Of a DNA stretch of 64,000 nt, positions 38,142 to 45,487 are shown in pieces. A program made the translations under genes and the position numbers. The notes under the pieces were generated by a model. That model did not search any database, was not told the DNA's origin, and was given only the letters and a program-made list of their open reading frames with translations. Position 1 is the first letter of the stretch, and every line of letters begins with the position of its first letter. Origin of the DNA: G958296245 sp965262055 (GTDB taxonomy: Bacteria; Chloroflexota; Dehalococcoidia; Lucifugimonadales; G958296245). The stretch covers positions 1,054,001-1,118,000 of the forward strand of contig CBDHEI010000002.1 of the NCBI GenBank assembly GCA_965262055.1. Reading direction: 5' to 3'.

Positions 38142-38395
38142 AAAAACCGTTTCAAAGTGTTCCATAACGCCCTGTTTCGTATGTGAGGCCTGGGACTCTT
38201 GGGAGCGGTTCGGAGCGATTCTGATACGCGCCTGAGACTGATTGAGAGCGTTTGAACCGTATTGAAACGGGGGCTCTGGGCAGCCACAAGGGCAGCCTCT
38301 ACGGGGTCATTGAGGCTGGCGCCGTGGGGGCGCAACAGGTTACTTGCCGGGGTGAGCATGGGGGGTATATTAGCACGGGCGTTCGTCGCCGTCAA
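38142..38395 (-). ncRNA. Candidate small RNA element, copy B
   Basis: On the minus strand TTGACG (38395-38390), 17 bp, TAATAT (38372-38367), then the block CACATACGAAACAGG (from 38185) and a T-run (38146-38142). The promoter and spacer match copy A at all but one base over about 35 bp. CCGTTTCAA in the middle pairs with TTGAAACGG just before the T-run. The predicted RNA would be about 218 nt. The rest of the gap 37972-38507 shows no convincing gene. Confidence 0.5.
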
Positions 38396-38507
38396 GGCCG
38401 GTTGCTAGAACTAGAACCGGTGTGGTCTAGGGGGATTCTCGGGATTGGAGCGGTATGGACGTTGGCGACGCGACGCCTGAAGAAACGGTTAGATCGCCGG
38501 CAGCCGA

Positions 38508-38969
38508 CTACAGGCGCCGGAGATGCGTGAAATTAACTACGGAGGAGGCCTCTTTACCCAGGGCGGCGAGGTATAGGTCGAGGTCCACGGTAACCAGAGG
38601 CGTTTCCTTGGTGGCGACCTCCAAGAGCGCAGCGTCAGTCAGTCCAAGCCTTACAAAAGCATTGTTGCTCGAAGCCTGAACGCTGGCAACGACGATTTCC
38701 TCGGTCTCTTGGATGAGGAACCGCAGCCTCTCGAAGAAGAGGGAACGCTCCGGGTCCCCATGTTGGGCAAGCAGATTGGATGTCTCTGTAAGGGCATTTG
38801 GCGTCACGAATACGCGGTCGACTTGGGCAAGTAGGTCGACCAAGATACCGTAGTCTTCCTCGGTGTATTCACGCAGCCGACGATGCTTGGCGATCAAGCC
38901 TCGGTCCACACTGCCCACGACGAGCAACACGAGAAGACTCGCGTCAATGACGAATCCGGCGGGGGCCAT
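38508..38969 (-). CDS. PIN-domain protein (putative ribonuclease)
   Basis: A 153-aa protein with PIN-like acidic positions: VIDASLLVLLVVG at the N-terminus, NALTETSNLL (Glu), RLGLTDAALLEVA (Asp) and LVTVDLDLYLAA. It is longer than typical VapC toxins and the fold is recognised mainly by motif order. A gene of unknown function starts 4 bp away upstream on the same strand (38974-39255), giving a two-gene unit that may be a toxin-antitoxin pair, although the partner has no recognisable antitoxin motif. Confidence 0.65.
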   Translation of the reverse strand: MAPAGFVIDASLLVLLVVGSVDRGLIAKHRRLREYTEEDYGILVDLLAQVDRVFVTPNALTETSNLLAQHGDPERSLFFERLRFLIQETEEIVVASVQASSNNAFVRLGLTDAALLEVATKETPLVTVDLDLYLAALGKEASSVVNFTHLRRL

Positions 38970-38973
38970 CAGC

Positions 38974-39255
38974 TCATTCGGGCGCCTTCAGCAGGCGATC
39001 CGTGAGCGATTCGACTCGACCGTTGTCGTCGTTGATGCGGAGGATCTTATAGGATCGTGCAGGACTTCCATTCCCCAGCGCGGCAGTCAGCGCGTTTTTG
39101 TGGTCCCAGGGCCGGGAGAAACCAATGGTGACCTTCCAGCTATTCGACATGTCCTCGAACACGACCTCTTCGAGGCCGACATTCTGAATCTGTTCGGCCT
39201 CAAAGAGGTCGTCCAGGTACTCCTTAGCCCTGCGGACTGCTTCCTTCACGTCCAA
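38974..39255 (-). CDS. Small protein upstream of the PIN gene, function unknown
   Basis: Ninety-three residues: MDVKEAVRRAKEYLDDLFEAE forms a helix, followed by strands (VGLEEVVFEDMSNSWKVTIGF) and SYKILRINDDNGRVESLTDR, a small alpha/beta domain. The stop lies 4 bp before the PIN gene start, so both are likely co-translated. The position suggests a regulator or cognate partner (inference). Confidence 0.65.
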   Translation of the reverse strand: MDVKEAVRRAKEYLDDLFEAEQIQNVGLEEVVFEDMSNSWKVTIGFSRPWDHKNALTAALGNGSPARSYKILRINDDNGRVESLTDRLLKAPE

Positions 39256-39598
39256 TCGTGGTCTCTCCCCTGTTTCCCTGACAGCGATTGTAGCACCCCA
39301 AAACTTACGAAGACCACTCTGCTGAGCATGCCAGAACGGCCTGAGGCTAAGGGTATGCCCCTCTGAGGCGACTGGTCAGAGGCAGTTTGGCTGTGCGGGC
39401 GGGAGCGCCCTTGGGTTACTCACTTCGCTGCGCTCCGTCGGGATAGACTATCCACGAAGGGCGCGAAGGGGCACGAAGGGAGCTGTGACCGGACAGGGTC
39501 GCTGGTTTCGGGTTTCTTGACACTGGCGGAAAGTGGATGCTACATTCAGGAATGGAGTTGTGTAGCTTTTCTTACCCACCGTCAGGACAGGTGCGAAA
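39256..39598. other. Intergenic region upstream of hrcA, no gene seen
   Basis: A 343-bp stretch with no convincing coding frame. It holds a repeat-like run (CACGAAGGGCGCGAAGGGG near 39451) and the hrcA promoter. I looked for the CIRCE operator (TTAGCACTC with its inverted copy) and did not find it. Confidence 0.6.
39517..39546 (+). promoter_or_regulatory. Predicted sigma70-type promoter of hrcA-dnaJ
   Basis: TTGACA (39517-39522), an 18-bp spacer and TACATT (39541-39546), about 50 bp before the GTG start of hrcA. Confidence 0.55.
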
Positions 39599-40624
39599 GT
39601 GCTTACATCGCGGGCAGAGCAGATACTAAACCTCATAGTAGAGGACTATATAGACCGGGCCTCTCCCATAGGCTCGGCGACGCTGGCACGCGAGCACAAC
39701 CTGGACGTGAGCCCGGCGACGGTGCGCAACGAGATCATGGAGCTCGAGCAGGAGGGGTTCGTGACGCGGCCCCACGCCTCGGCCGGCACAGTCCCGCTGG
39801 ACAAGGGTTACCGGGTGTACGTCGAGACCGTGGCGTCGAACGATCCGGTGAGGATCCCGCCGGAGTCCGAGGCGAGCGTTCGGACCGAGCTGACGGACTA
39901 CGAGACAGACATGGAGGCCTGGACGAACGCGGCGGCGGCGGCGCTGGCCAAGCTCGTGGGCAACGCGGCGATAGCCACGACGCCCAGGGCGCCGGAGACG
40001 CGCGTCAGGACGGTGCGGCTGATCCCTCTGCAGGACTTCCTCGCGTTGCTCGTGGTCGTGTTCCACCAAGCGAGGATCCGCAAGCAGCTGGTGCCGCTGT
40101 CGGCGCCGGCGGACGGAGACGAGCTCGTGACGGTCGCGAACAGGGTCAACGAGGCGGTGGAGGGGCTGACGTGGTCGGAGGTGGAGGCGATGGGGCTGGC
40201 CCTGCCGCCATTGGAGGAGGCGCTGGTCGCAGCGACGGTGGACATGCTGAAGGAAGAGGACCGCAGCCGGACGCGCGACCATTACATGGACGGTCTGCGC
40301 AACCTGTTCGCCCAGCCGGAGTTCCTGGACGCTGAGACGGTGCAGCTCATCGTGGAGGCCGTCGAGAGCGGTCACCTCGCGCGCGCCATCCTGGAGGAGG
40401 CCCCGGAGAAGAGCGTGATCAGGGTGGTGATAGGCGGCGAGAACCGCGGCGACACGCTCCGTCCGCTGAGCGTCGTGATAACCGGATACGGCGTTCCCGG
40501 GGAGGCCGTGGGCACCATAGGCGCCGTGGGGCCGATGCGGATGCGGTACTCGCGCACGATGGCCGCCGTCCGCATGATGTCCCGGATGATGAGCGGCCGC
40601 CTCGAAAACGTCCGCGGTGTTTAG
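39599..40624 (+). CDS. hrcA: Heat-inducible transcription repressor HrcA
   Basis: A 341-aa repressor of heat-shock genes. The winged-helix N-terminus is clear: RAEQILNLIVEDYIDRASPIG, then LDVSPATVRNEIMELEQEGF, matching HrcA. The central/C-terminal part has the GAF-like dimerisation domain ending in VIGGENRGDTLRPLSVVITGYG. The start GTG at 39599 gives the expected N-terminus. dnaJ follows 182 bp downstream; grpE and dnaK are not in the window. No CIRCE site was seen, so its operator must lie elsewhere or be diverged. Confidence 0.93.
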   Translation: MLTSRAEQILNLIVEDYIDRASPIGSATLAREHNLDVSPATVRNEIMELEQEGFVTRPHASAGTVPLDKGYRVYVETVASNDPVRIPPESEASVRTELTDYETDMEAWTNAAAAALAKLVGNAAIATTPRAPETRVRTVRLIPLQDFLALLVVVFHQARIRKQLVPLSAPADGDELVTVANRVNEAVEGLTWSEVEAMGLALPPLEEALVAATVDMLKEEDRSRTRDHYMDGLRNLFAQPEFLDAETVQLIVEAVESGHLARAILEEAPEKSVIRVVIGGENRGDTLRPLSVVITGYGVPGEAVGTIGAVGPMRMRYSRTMAAVRMMSRMMSGRLENVRGV

Positions 40625-40744
40625 CCGCGCGGCGCACCTCCCCCCCTTCTGGTGTCCTGCCTTCGAGTTTCGCCGCACACACCGGGGGTCCTTCGACTGG
40701 CTCAGGGCGAACGGAACATGGCAGGTCAGACAGTGACTGGGGAA

Positions 40745-40763
40745 GGCGGGTTTGAAACCCGCC
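40745..40763. repeat. Perfect hairpin between hrcA and dnaJ
   Basis: GGCGGGTTTGAAACCCGCC is a perfect 19-bp palindrome with a GC-rich stem. Just before it, 40687-40712 reads like a dispersed genomic repeat (CCTTCGACTGGCTCAGGGCG). It could end or attenuate hrcA transcription, though there is no T-run. Confidence 0.6.
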
Positions 40764-40806
40764 CCTACGAGTTGTTCGAGGAGACAAGCGGCGTAACGGC
40801 TCTCAA

Positions 40807-41946
40807 ATGACTACCGGCAAACGCGACTACTACGAGGTACTTGGGGTGGGCCGGGACGCCTCCGACGAGGAGCTGAAGAAGGCGTTCCGCAAGCTCGCCC
40901 TGGAGTACCATCCCGACCGGAACAAGAAGGAGGGGGCGGCCGAGCAGTTCAAGGAGGTGAACGAGGCCTACCAGGTGCTGACCGATGCCGGCAAGCGGGC
41001 GAGCTACGACAGGTTCGGGCACGCTGGGGTTACGGGCAACGGCGCGCGGGGCTTCGAGGGCTACGACACGTTCGGCGGCTTCGGGGACCTGTTCGACGCC
41101 TTCTTCAGCGGGGGCTCGCCGCGCTCCCGCACAGGCCCCGTCCGGGGCGCCGACCTGAGCTACAGGCTAACGGTGAGCTTCGAGGAGTCGGTCTTCGGGG
41201 CCGATAAGCCCGTGGAGATACGCCGTAACGAGACGTGCACCAGGTGCAAGGGCGACCGGAGCGAGCCGGGGGCCACGCCGTCCACCTGCACTTCCTGCAG
41301 CGGGACGGGACAGGTGCGGCGGTCGCACCAGAGCATCTTCGGCCAGTTCACGCAGGTGGCCACCTGCGGCACGTGCCGGGGCGAGGGCAGAATCATCGCC
41401 AAGCAGTGCACGCAGTGCCGGGGCCGGGGTCGCGAGACGAAGGCACGAAAGCTGATCGTGTCGGTGCCGGCGGGGATAGAGACGGGCAACCAGATCAGGC
41501 TGAGCGGGGAGGGCGAGCCGGGCGCGAACGGAGGCCCGTCGGGCGACCTGTACGTGTCTGTGCGGGTGCGGGCGCACGAGGTGTTCGAGCGGGACGGATA
41601 CGACATCGTGCTGCAGCAGCCGGTGAACATGGCGCTGGCGGCGCTTGGCGGCCCCCTGGACGTGCCCACCCTGGAGGGAGAGGCGGAGATCTCGGTCCCG
41701 CCGGGGACGCAAACGGGGGACGTGATCACGCTGAATGGCGAGGGGATACCCCACCTGCGCAGACCCACGGAGAAGGGGGACCAGCGGGTCTATATCATCG
41801 TGGAGACGCCGAAGTCGCTGACGCCTGAGCAGCGCCAACTGCTGGAGGAGCTGTCGGAGACCTTCGGAGACAGCCCCCCAAGCGCCGGTCGGGACAAGAG
41901 CTGGTTCGAGAAGTTCAAGGACTCGATCGGCGGGCTGGAGGAGTGA
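40807..41946 (+). CDS. dnaJ: Chaperone DnaJ
   Basis: A 379-aa type I DnaJ that stimulates DnaK ATPase. The J domain covers residues 5-70 with the HPD triad in LEYHPDRNK. A glycine/phenylalanine-rich stretch follows (GARGFEGYDTFGGFGDLFD), then four Cys pairs (CTRCKGD, CTSCSGTG, CGTCRGEG, CTQCRGRG) making the zinc centre, and the substrate-binding and dimerisation domains. Length is normal. Confidence 0.96.
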   Translation: MTTGKRDYYEVLGVGRDASDEELKKAFRKLALEYHPDRNKKEGAAEQFKEVNEAYQVLTDAGKRASYDRFGHAGVTGNGARGFEGYDTFGGFGDLFDAFFSGGSPRSRTGPVRGADLSYRLTVSFEESVFGADKPVEIRRNETCTRCKGDRSEPGATPSTCTSCSGTGQVRRSHQSIFGQFTQVATCGTCRGEGRIIAKQCTQCRGRGRETKARKLIVSVPAGIETGNQIRLSGEGEPGANGGPSGDLYVSVRVRAHEVFERDGYDIVLQQPVNMALAALGGPLDVPTLEGEAEISVPPGTQTGDVITLNGEGIPHLRRPTEKGDQRVYIIVETPKSLTPEQRQLLEELSETFGDSPPSAGRDKSWFEKFKDSIGGLEE

Positions 41947-41968
41947 GGCGAGTCGCCAGGCCTCGCCT
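41946..41968 (+). terminator. Hairpin after dnaJ, possible terminator
   Basis: AGGCGAG and CTCGCCT form a 7-bp stem with a 9-nt loop beginning at the dnaJ stop. There is no T-run, so intrinsic termination would be weak. Confidence 0.35.
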
Positions 41969-41979
41969 GAAGACGCGGG

Positions 41980-42032
41980 CTACATGAACGCCCTAGCCGC
42001 TGGAGGTACGGAGACTACGGTGGCGGTGTAGG
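41980..42032 (+). repeat. Direct repeat (left) flanking the TIR-RipA pair
   Basis: About 80% identical to 43121-43173 over 53 bp, including CCCTAGCCGC and GGTGTAGG. The right copy belongs to the C-terminus of a decayed methyltransferase gene, so this is probably a second fragment of the same family. Confidence 0.65.
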
Positions 42033-42105
42033 ATTGTGTCGTGGTTGATCGGATGTCGTTGGCCATATAGGATTGCATGAAGGTAATCCGCTACTTGGGA
42101 GACCA

Positions 42106-42516
42106 ATGAATACGTACAACTTGTTCATCAGCCATTCGTGGAGCTATGCGGACCATTATGATCGGATCGTTAGCCTATTGCGGGGAAGGGGGTATTTCGC
42201 ATTCAACGACTACTCGGTTCCCCCAGATGACCCAATTCACAATGTGGGCAGAGATGCCCAACTGCGCCAGGCAATCCGTAACCATATGACCCCGTGCCAC
42301 GTTGTTCTTATTCTGGCCGGGGTTTACGCCACCTACAGCAAGTGGATACACATAGAAATTGACCTGGCAAAGAATGGGTTCGCCTTCGCGAAACCCGTCG
42401 TAGCGATAAGACCCTGGGGGAACGAGCGAATCTCCGTGCCTGTAAGTCAGGCCGCCGATAGAATTGTTGGGTGGAACACCGAGAGCGTCGTCGGGGCGAT
42501 CCGGGATCTAGTATGA
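42106..42516 (+). CDS. TIR-like (ThsB / MTH538-type, DUF1863) protein
   Basis: A 136-aa protein starting at ATG 42106 (GGGAGA upstream). YNLFISHSWSYADHYDRIVSLL at the N-terminus, SKWIHIEIDLAKNGFAFAKPVVAIRPWGNE in the middle and RIVGWNTESVVGAIRDL at the end are typical of the short TIR-like proteins seen as ThsB in Thoeris. TIR enzymes of this class make NAD-derived signals after phage infection (established for Thoeris); that it does so here is inferred. Its stop overlaps the next start as ATGA, so translation is coupled. GC is near 50%, well below flanking dnaJ, indicating acquisition. Confidence 0.85.
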   Translation: MNTYNLFISHSWSYADHYDRIVSLLRGRGYFAFNDYSVPPDDPIHNVGRDAQLRQAIRNHMTPCHVVLILAGVYATYSKWIHIEIDLAKNGFAFAKPVVAIRPWGNERISVPVSQAADRIVGWNTESVVGAIRDLV

Positions 42517-42968
42517 TGTCTAATTCAGAGCAGAACGAACGCCTGGAGATTTACAAACTCCACACCGAACTGGCTGACCGGGTGAGCCAGAGACGGGAAG
42601 GGGCCAACAGGCTGTATGTCAGTCTACTTGTAGGTCTGGTGGTCTTTCTCGCCGCCCTGCTCAGATTCGGGATTGGAGATGCGCCGGAGCGACTTGTTCT
42701 CTGTACAGTCGGAGTTTTCGGAGCATTGTTGTCAGTCTCGTGGTTTGTAGTGATTCAGTCCTATCGACAGCTTAATAGAGAAAAATTTCGCGTGTTGCAC
42801 GAACTGGAAAAGCAGTTGGTCTATCAGTTTTTCACGCTTGAATGGGACCCAAAGGCAGAAGGCAAGAAAAGCAACCGCTACCGGAAACTGACAGACGTTG
42901 AAGTGACTTTGCCAGTCATTTTTGGTGTGATGTTCGTAGGACTCATAGTCTATTCGCTTCTCCAGTGA
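42513..42968 (+). CDS. RipA-like small membrane protein, partner of the TIR-like protein
   Basis: A 151-aa protein from ATG 42513 (42516 also possible). After EIYKLHTELADRVSQRREGANRLY come two hydrophobic helices (about 33-52 and 62-82), a conserved soluble block SYRQLNREKFRVLHELEKQL and a last hydrophobic segment (about 130-150). The pattern recalls the RipA family of octameric membrane proteins, recognised from memory. Coupling to the TIR-like gene suggests a signal-maker plus membrane effector, like Thoeris variants whose effector carries transmembrane helices. No ThsA-like SLOG or Macro sensor domain is visible, so how a signal would be sensed is open. Confidence 0.7.
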   Translation: MMSNSEQNERLEIYKLHTELADRVSQRREGANRLYVSLLVGLVVFLAALLRFGIGDAPERLVLCTVGVFGALLSVSWFVVIQSYRQLNREKFRVLHELEKQLVYQFFTLEWDPKAEGKKSNRYRKLTDVEVTLPVIFGVMFVGLIVYSLLQ

Positions 42969-43173
42969 GGCCGCCACTACGAGCGGGGCTTGACGCGCTC
43001 TACCTCCACTTCTACGGCCTGTCCGGAGGAGATGCGGGCTACGTGCTGGAGACATTCCCATAGTGCGCCGGGAGGACGAGGCCCAGTCCGGCCCTACCGA
43101 ACGCGCGACATGGTGCTCGCCTACATTAACACCCTAGCCGCCGGAGATACGGAGAGCGTGGTGGGCGGTGTAG
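42968..43173 (+). pseudogene. C-terminal remnant of an Eco57I-like DNA methyltransferase / restriction enzyme
   Basis: Read across three frames, the DNA gives LRAGLDALYLHFYGLSGGDAGYVLETFP, then IVRREDEAQ, then YRTRDMVLAYINTLAAGDTE. This matches the usual end of Eco57I-type enzymes (L.A...HLYGL..DD..Y.LDTFPIVRR.DE..YG.YRTK..IL). Two single-base indels, near 43053 and 43095, break the frame. It starts right after the RipA-like stop, so the TIR-RipA pair sits inside or beside a destroyed restriction gene. The remainder to 43284 shows no gene. Confidence 0.72.
43121..43173 (+). repeat. Direct repeat (right) flanking the TIR-RipA pair
   Basis: Counterpart of 41980-42032. It lies at the end of the methyltransferase remnant, coding for AYINTLAAGDTESVV in that frame. 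Confidence 0.65.
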
Positions 43174-43284
43174 GGGAATTAGGCGGGCGTGTAGACGTGA
43201 GCTCTTGGGCCTCTTGGGCCGTGTACTCCATGAGGGGCTCGTAGGTAATCTGGGCCAACGTGTTGGAGTACGGATGGAGAGGTA

Positions 43285-43545
43285 TTACGACTGTCGCAGT
43301 GGCTCCCGCCTAGGATCCCCGGTCTCGGCATAGGCGGGTGAGGCCTTGGTCACGGCTGCCTCCCTGATGAACTGCGAGGTGCTGAGCCCGGATTGGTGCG
43401 CCGCCGCCGCGACGATTTGGAAGGCGCTGCTGGGGAAGGATAAGGAGACGACGGTCTTACGGTCTTTGACCGGTCCTGACCTAACGGGGTTGTCCAAGTC
43501 CCAGCTCTGAGGGACTTCCATGTCCGTCGCTTCTCGTTCTGTCAT
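43285..43545 (-). CDS. Ribbon-helix-helix-like small protein
   Basis: Eighty-six residues. KTVVSLSFPSSAFQIVAAAAHQSGLSTSQFIREAAV (about 30-65) has the strand-helix-helix pattern of CopG/Arc-type DNA-binding proteins. It follows the vapC-like gene by 36 bp on the same strand, so it may be a third gene of that operon or a separate orphan antitoxin. Confidence 0.6.
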   Translation of the reverse strand: MTEREATDMEVPQSWDLDNPVRSGPVKDRKTVVSLSFPSSAFQIVAAAAHQSGLSTSQFIREAAVTKASPAYAETGDPRREPLRQS

Positions 43546-43581
43546 CTATACCCTTCCCTTCATGGTCCATGCCGGGCTCAT

Positions 43582-44019
43582 TCAGCCGGGCGCGGCAAAG
43601 GGATTGACGACGGGTATGCCGTCGTAGGTCTGTCCGGCGTTCAGGTCTTCGGAGAGGACCCGCGTGCACCGGGCCTGCTGTGCTGCGGCGATTATCAGAG
43701 CGTCCCAATAGGAGATCTGGTATCGCCGACATGTCTCAACTGCCCGCCGGACGAGCGCCAAGTCGAGGTCGACCACCGGCAGGATGGCGATCTGCTCGAC
43801 GACTTCCTCCGCCTGCTCGATGGAGAGCGGCTGCCGAATACGACGCGTCACCACGGTGAAGAACTCGCCAAGCACCTGTGCGGATACGGCTCCGGTCTCG
43901 TTCTCTACGGCGCTCCTCAGCAATCTCCGGGCCTTGGACTGCTTGTCCGGCTCGCTGCGGTCTACCGCATAGACCAGGATGTTGGTATCGAAGAAGTCCC
44001 TATCCGGCATGCCGGCCAA
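43582..44019 (-). CDS. vapC: VapC-like PIN-domain toxin
   Basis: A 145-aa ribonuclease toxin of the PIN family: FFDTNILVYAVDRSEPDK with the first Asp, SAQVLGEFFTVV with the Glu, SYWDALIIAAAQQARC with the central Asp, and VLSEDLNAGQTYDGIPVVNPF with the last acid. The layout is that of VapC, which cleaves tRNA or rRNA when free. Its start overlaps the antitoxin stop by 20 bp. Met4 (44010) is an alternative start. Confidence 0.9.
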   Translation of the reverse strand: MAGMPDRDFFDTNILVYAVDRSEPDKQSKARRLLRSAVENETGAVSAQVLGEFFTVVTRRIRQPLSIEQAEEVVEQIAILPVVDLDLALVRRAVETCRRYQISYWDALIIAAAQQARCTRVLSEDLNAGQTYDGIPVVNPFAAPG

Positions 44020-44251
44020 GGCGCTCCTCGTACAGGTCCTCTCTCGTCCAGGTGCGTGGGCCGATGTCGCGGCTCGACCTCTCCAGTGTCTCCATCAGCC
44101 TGTCGGCGCTCGCCTTCCGCGTGGCGGCATCGCTGTTCGCCACCGAGGTCAGGTAGTCACGCACCATCGCCGTCAGGGTCGTATCCTTTGCGAGCGCAAC
44201 CGTGCGTACCTTCTTGACGACTTCTTCGTCGATGCTGAGGGTGATGTTCAT
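44000..44251 (-). CDS. vapB: VapB-like antitoxin
   Basis: Eighty-three residues from ATG 44251: MNITLSIDEEVVKKVRTVALAKDTTLTAMVRDYLTSVA is a ribbon-helix-helix DNA-binding domain, and the C-terminal DIGPRTWTREDLYEERLGR is an extended toxin-binding tail, as in VapB/DUF6364-like antitoxins. A longer frame upstream reads through the promoter and antisense to fic and is rejected. It is expected to bind its own promoter, where an inverted repeat covers the -10 box. Confidence 0.85.
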   Translation of the reverse strand: MNITLSIDEEVVKKVRTVALAKDTTLTAMVRDYLTSVANSDAATRKASADRLMETLERSSRDIGPRTWTREDLYEERLGRHAG

Positions 44252-44260
44252 GGCGACCTC

Positions 44261-44295
44261 CACCCATAATAAGGGTGTGGTGCTGCACACGTCAA
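44261..44295 (-). promoter_or_regulatory. vapBC promoter with overlapping operator
   Basis: On the minus strand TTGACG (44295-44290) and TATTAT (44271-44266) are 18 bp apart. The inverted repeat CACCC-N7-GGGTG (44261-44277) covers the -10 box, a good place for VapB binding. The transcript would start about 8 nt before the ATG, so it is nearly leaderless. Confidence 0.6.
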
Positions 44296-44342
44296 ACTGC
44301 GCCGCGGCGGTGGTAGCATTGGGAGACGAGAACGAGGGGGAG

Positions 44343-45389
44343 ATGAGCTTCGCTCCACGCTTTTCCATTACGAACGCGATAGCCGCGGCGCTTACCGAGA
44401 TCGAGCGAGTCCGCGGCTTCCTCGAGGCGGCGACGCTCTCCGAGGAGTGGATCGACTCCATGCGCTCACGGGCCTTCCTGCTCGAAGCTCACCATACGAC
44501 GCACATTGAGGGGACACGCCTCACAATCGAGGACGCGGAGGCCCTTCTGGCGGGCCGTGCCGTTCCAGAAGCGGACCCGGAAGATGCCCGCGAGCTCCTC
44601 AACTTCCGCGACGCTTTCGATTTCGTCAGCGGGTATCTCAATGACGGCGGTCCAATCACCGAGCGCCTCATCCTTGAGATACACAGGCGCCTAGTGGTTG
44701 GCGTCCGGGGTGGGGCCGCGGCGCCGGGAGAGTACCGGCGGGTCCAGAACTACGTAGTCAACTCGGCGACCGGCGAGACGCTCTATACGCCGCCTCCGGC
44801 CCACGACGTACCGGCCCTCATGCGCGAGTTCGTAGGCTGGCTGAACCGTCCGAGCGATATCCATCCCGTCATCGCAAGCGCGATCGCACAGTTCCAGCTA
44901 GTCCATATACATCCGTTCCTCGACGGTAACGGCCGCACATCCCGTCTGCTCTCGACGCTGTGTCTCTACCGCGCCGGGTACGACTTCAAGCGGCTCTTTA
45001 CGATCAGCGAGTACTATGACCGGGACCGGACAGCCTTCTACCGTGCCATCCAGGGCGTACGGCGAGCGGATATGAACATGACAGGTTGGATCGAGTTCTT
45101 CACCGACGGACTTGCCACGCAGCTCGCCGAGGTCAAGCAGCGGGGAGAGGCTGCGATCCGGCAGGATATCCTCACCCGCCGCCACGATCTGACGCACCGG
45201 CAGTCGCGGGCGCTTGGCTATGCACTGCAACACGGCAGGCTCACGATCGCCGAGCTCCAGGAGCTCTTCGCTGAGACATCGCGACGCACGCTCCAGAGGG
45301 ACCTCAGGATACTTGTGGAGAAGGGCCTGCTCCTTCGCCGGGAGAATACGAACCGGCTGGAGTACGTGCCCGCGAATGGGACCGCCTGA
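44343..45389 (+). CDS. fic: Fic-domain protein (putative AMPylator)
   Basis: A 348-aa protein from ATG 44343 with GAGGGGGAG just upstream. The Fic core HPFLDGNGRTSRLL (about 220-233) holds the catalytic His and the nucleotide-binding GNGR. An N-terminal inhibitory helix motif THIEGTRLT (about 50-58, with the Glu of the [S/T]xxxE[G/N] class) suggests a self-inhibited enzyme. The C-terminus has a winged-helix region (LTIAELQELFAETSRRTLQRDLRILVEKGLL). Fic proteins transfer AMP onto target hydroxyls. It is divergent from vapBC. Confidence 0.92.
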   Translation: MSFAPRFSITNAIAAALTEIERVRGFLEAATLSEEWIDSMRSRAFLLEAHHTTHIEGTRLTIEDAEALLAGRAVPEADPEDARELLNFRDAFDFVSGYLNDGGPITERLILEIHRRLVVGVRGGAAAPGEYRRVQNYVVNSATGETLYTPPPAHDVPALMREFVGWLNRPSDIHPVIASAIAQFQLVHIHPFLDGNGRTSRLLSTLCLYRAGYDFKRLFTISEYYDRDRTAFYRAIQGVRRADMNMTGWIEFFTDGLATQLAEVKQRGEAAIRQDILTRRHDLTHRQSRALGYALQHGRLTIAELQELFAETSRRTLQRDLRILVEKGLLLRRENTNRLEYVPANGTA

Positions 45390-45487
45390 GCTTGCGACAC
45401 GAACTTGCGACAAACTCGCGCCAAAACTTGCGACACGTGGCGACGCGGTTGTGTACTGCCGGGCGTGGTATGTGAGGATGGTGGGTA

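Noticed and set aside
39256..39598. CIRCE operator for HrcA
   Set aside because: Looked for TTAGCACTC and its inverted partner; nothing close was found.
44252..44461. N-terminal extension of the VapB-like protein
   Set aside because: It would be read through the promoter and antisense to fic; the ribbon-helix-helix domain begins at the ATG at 44251.
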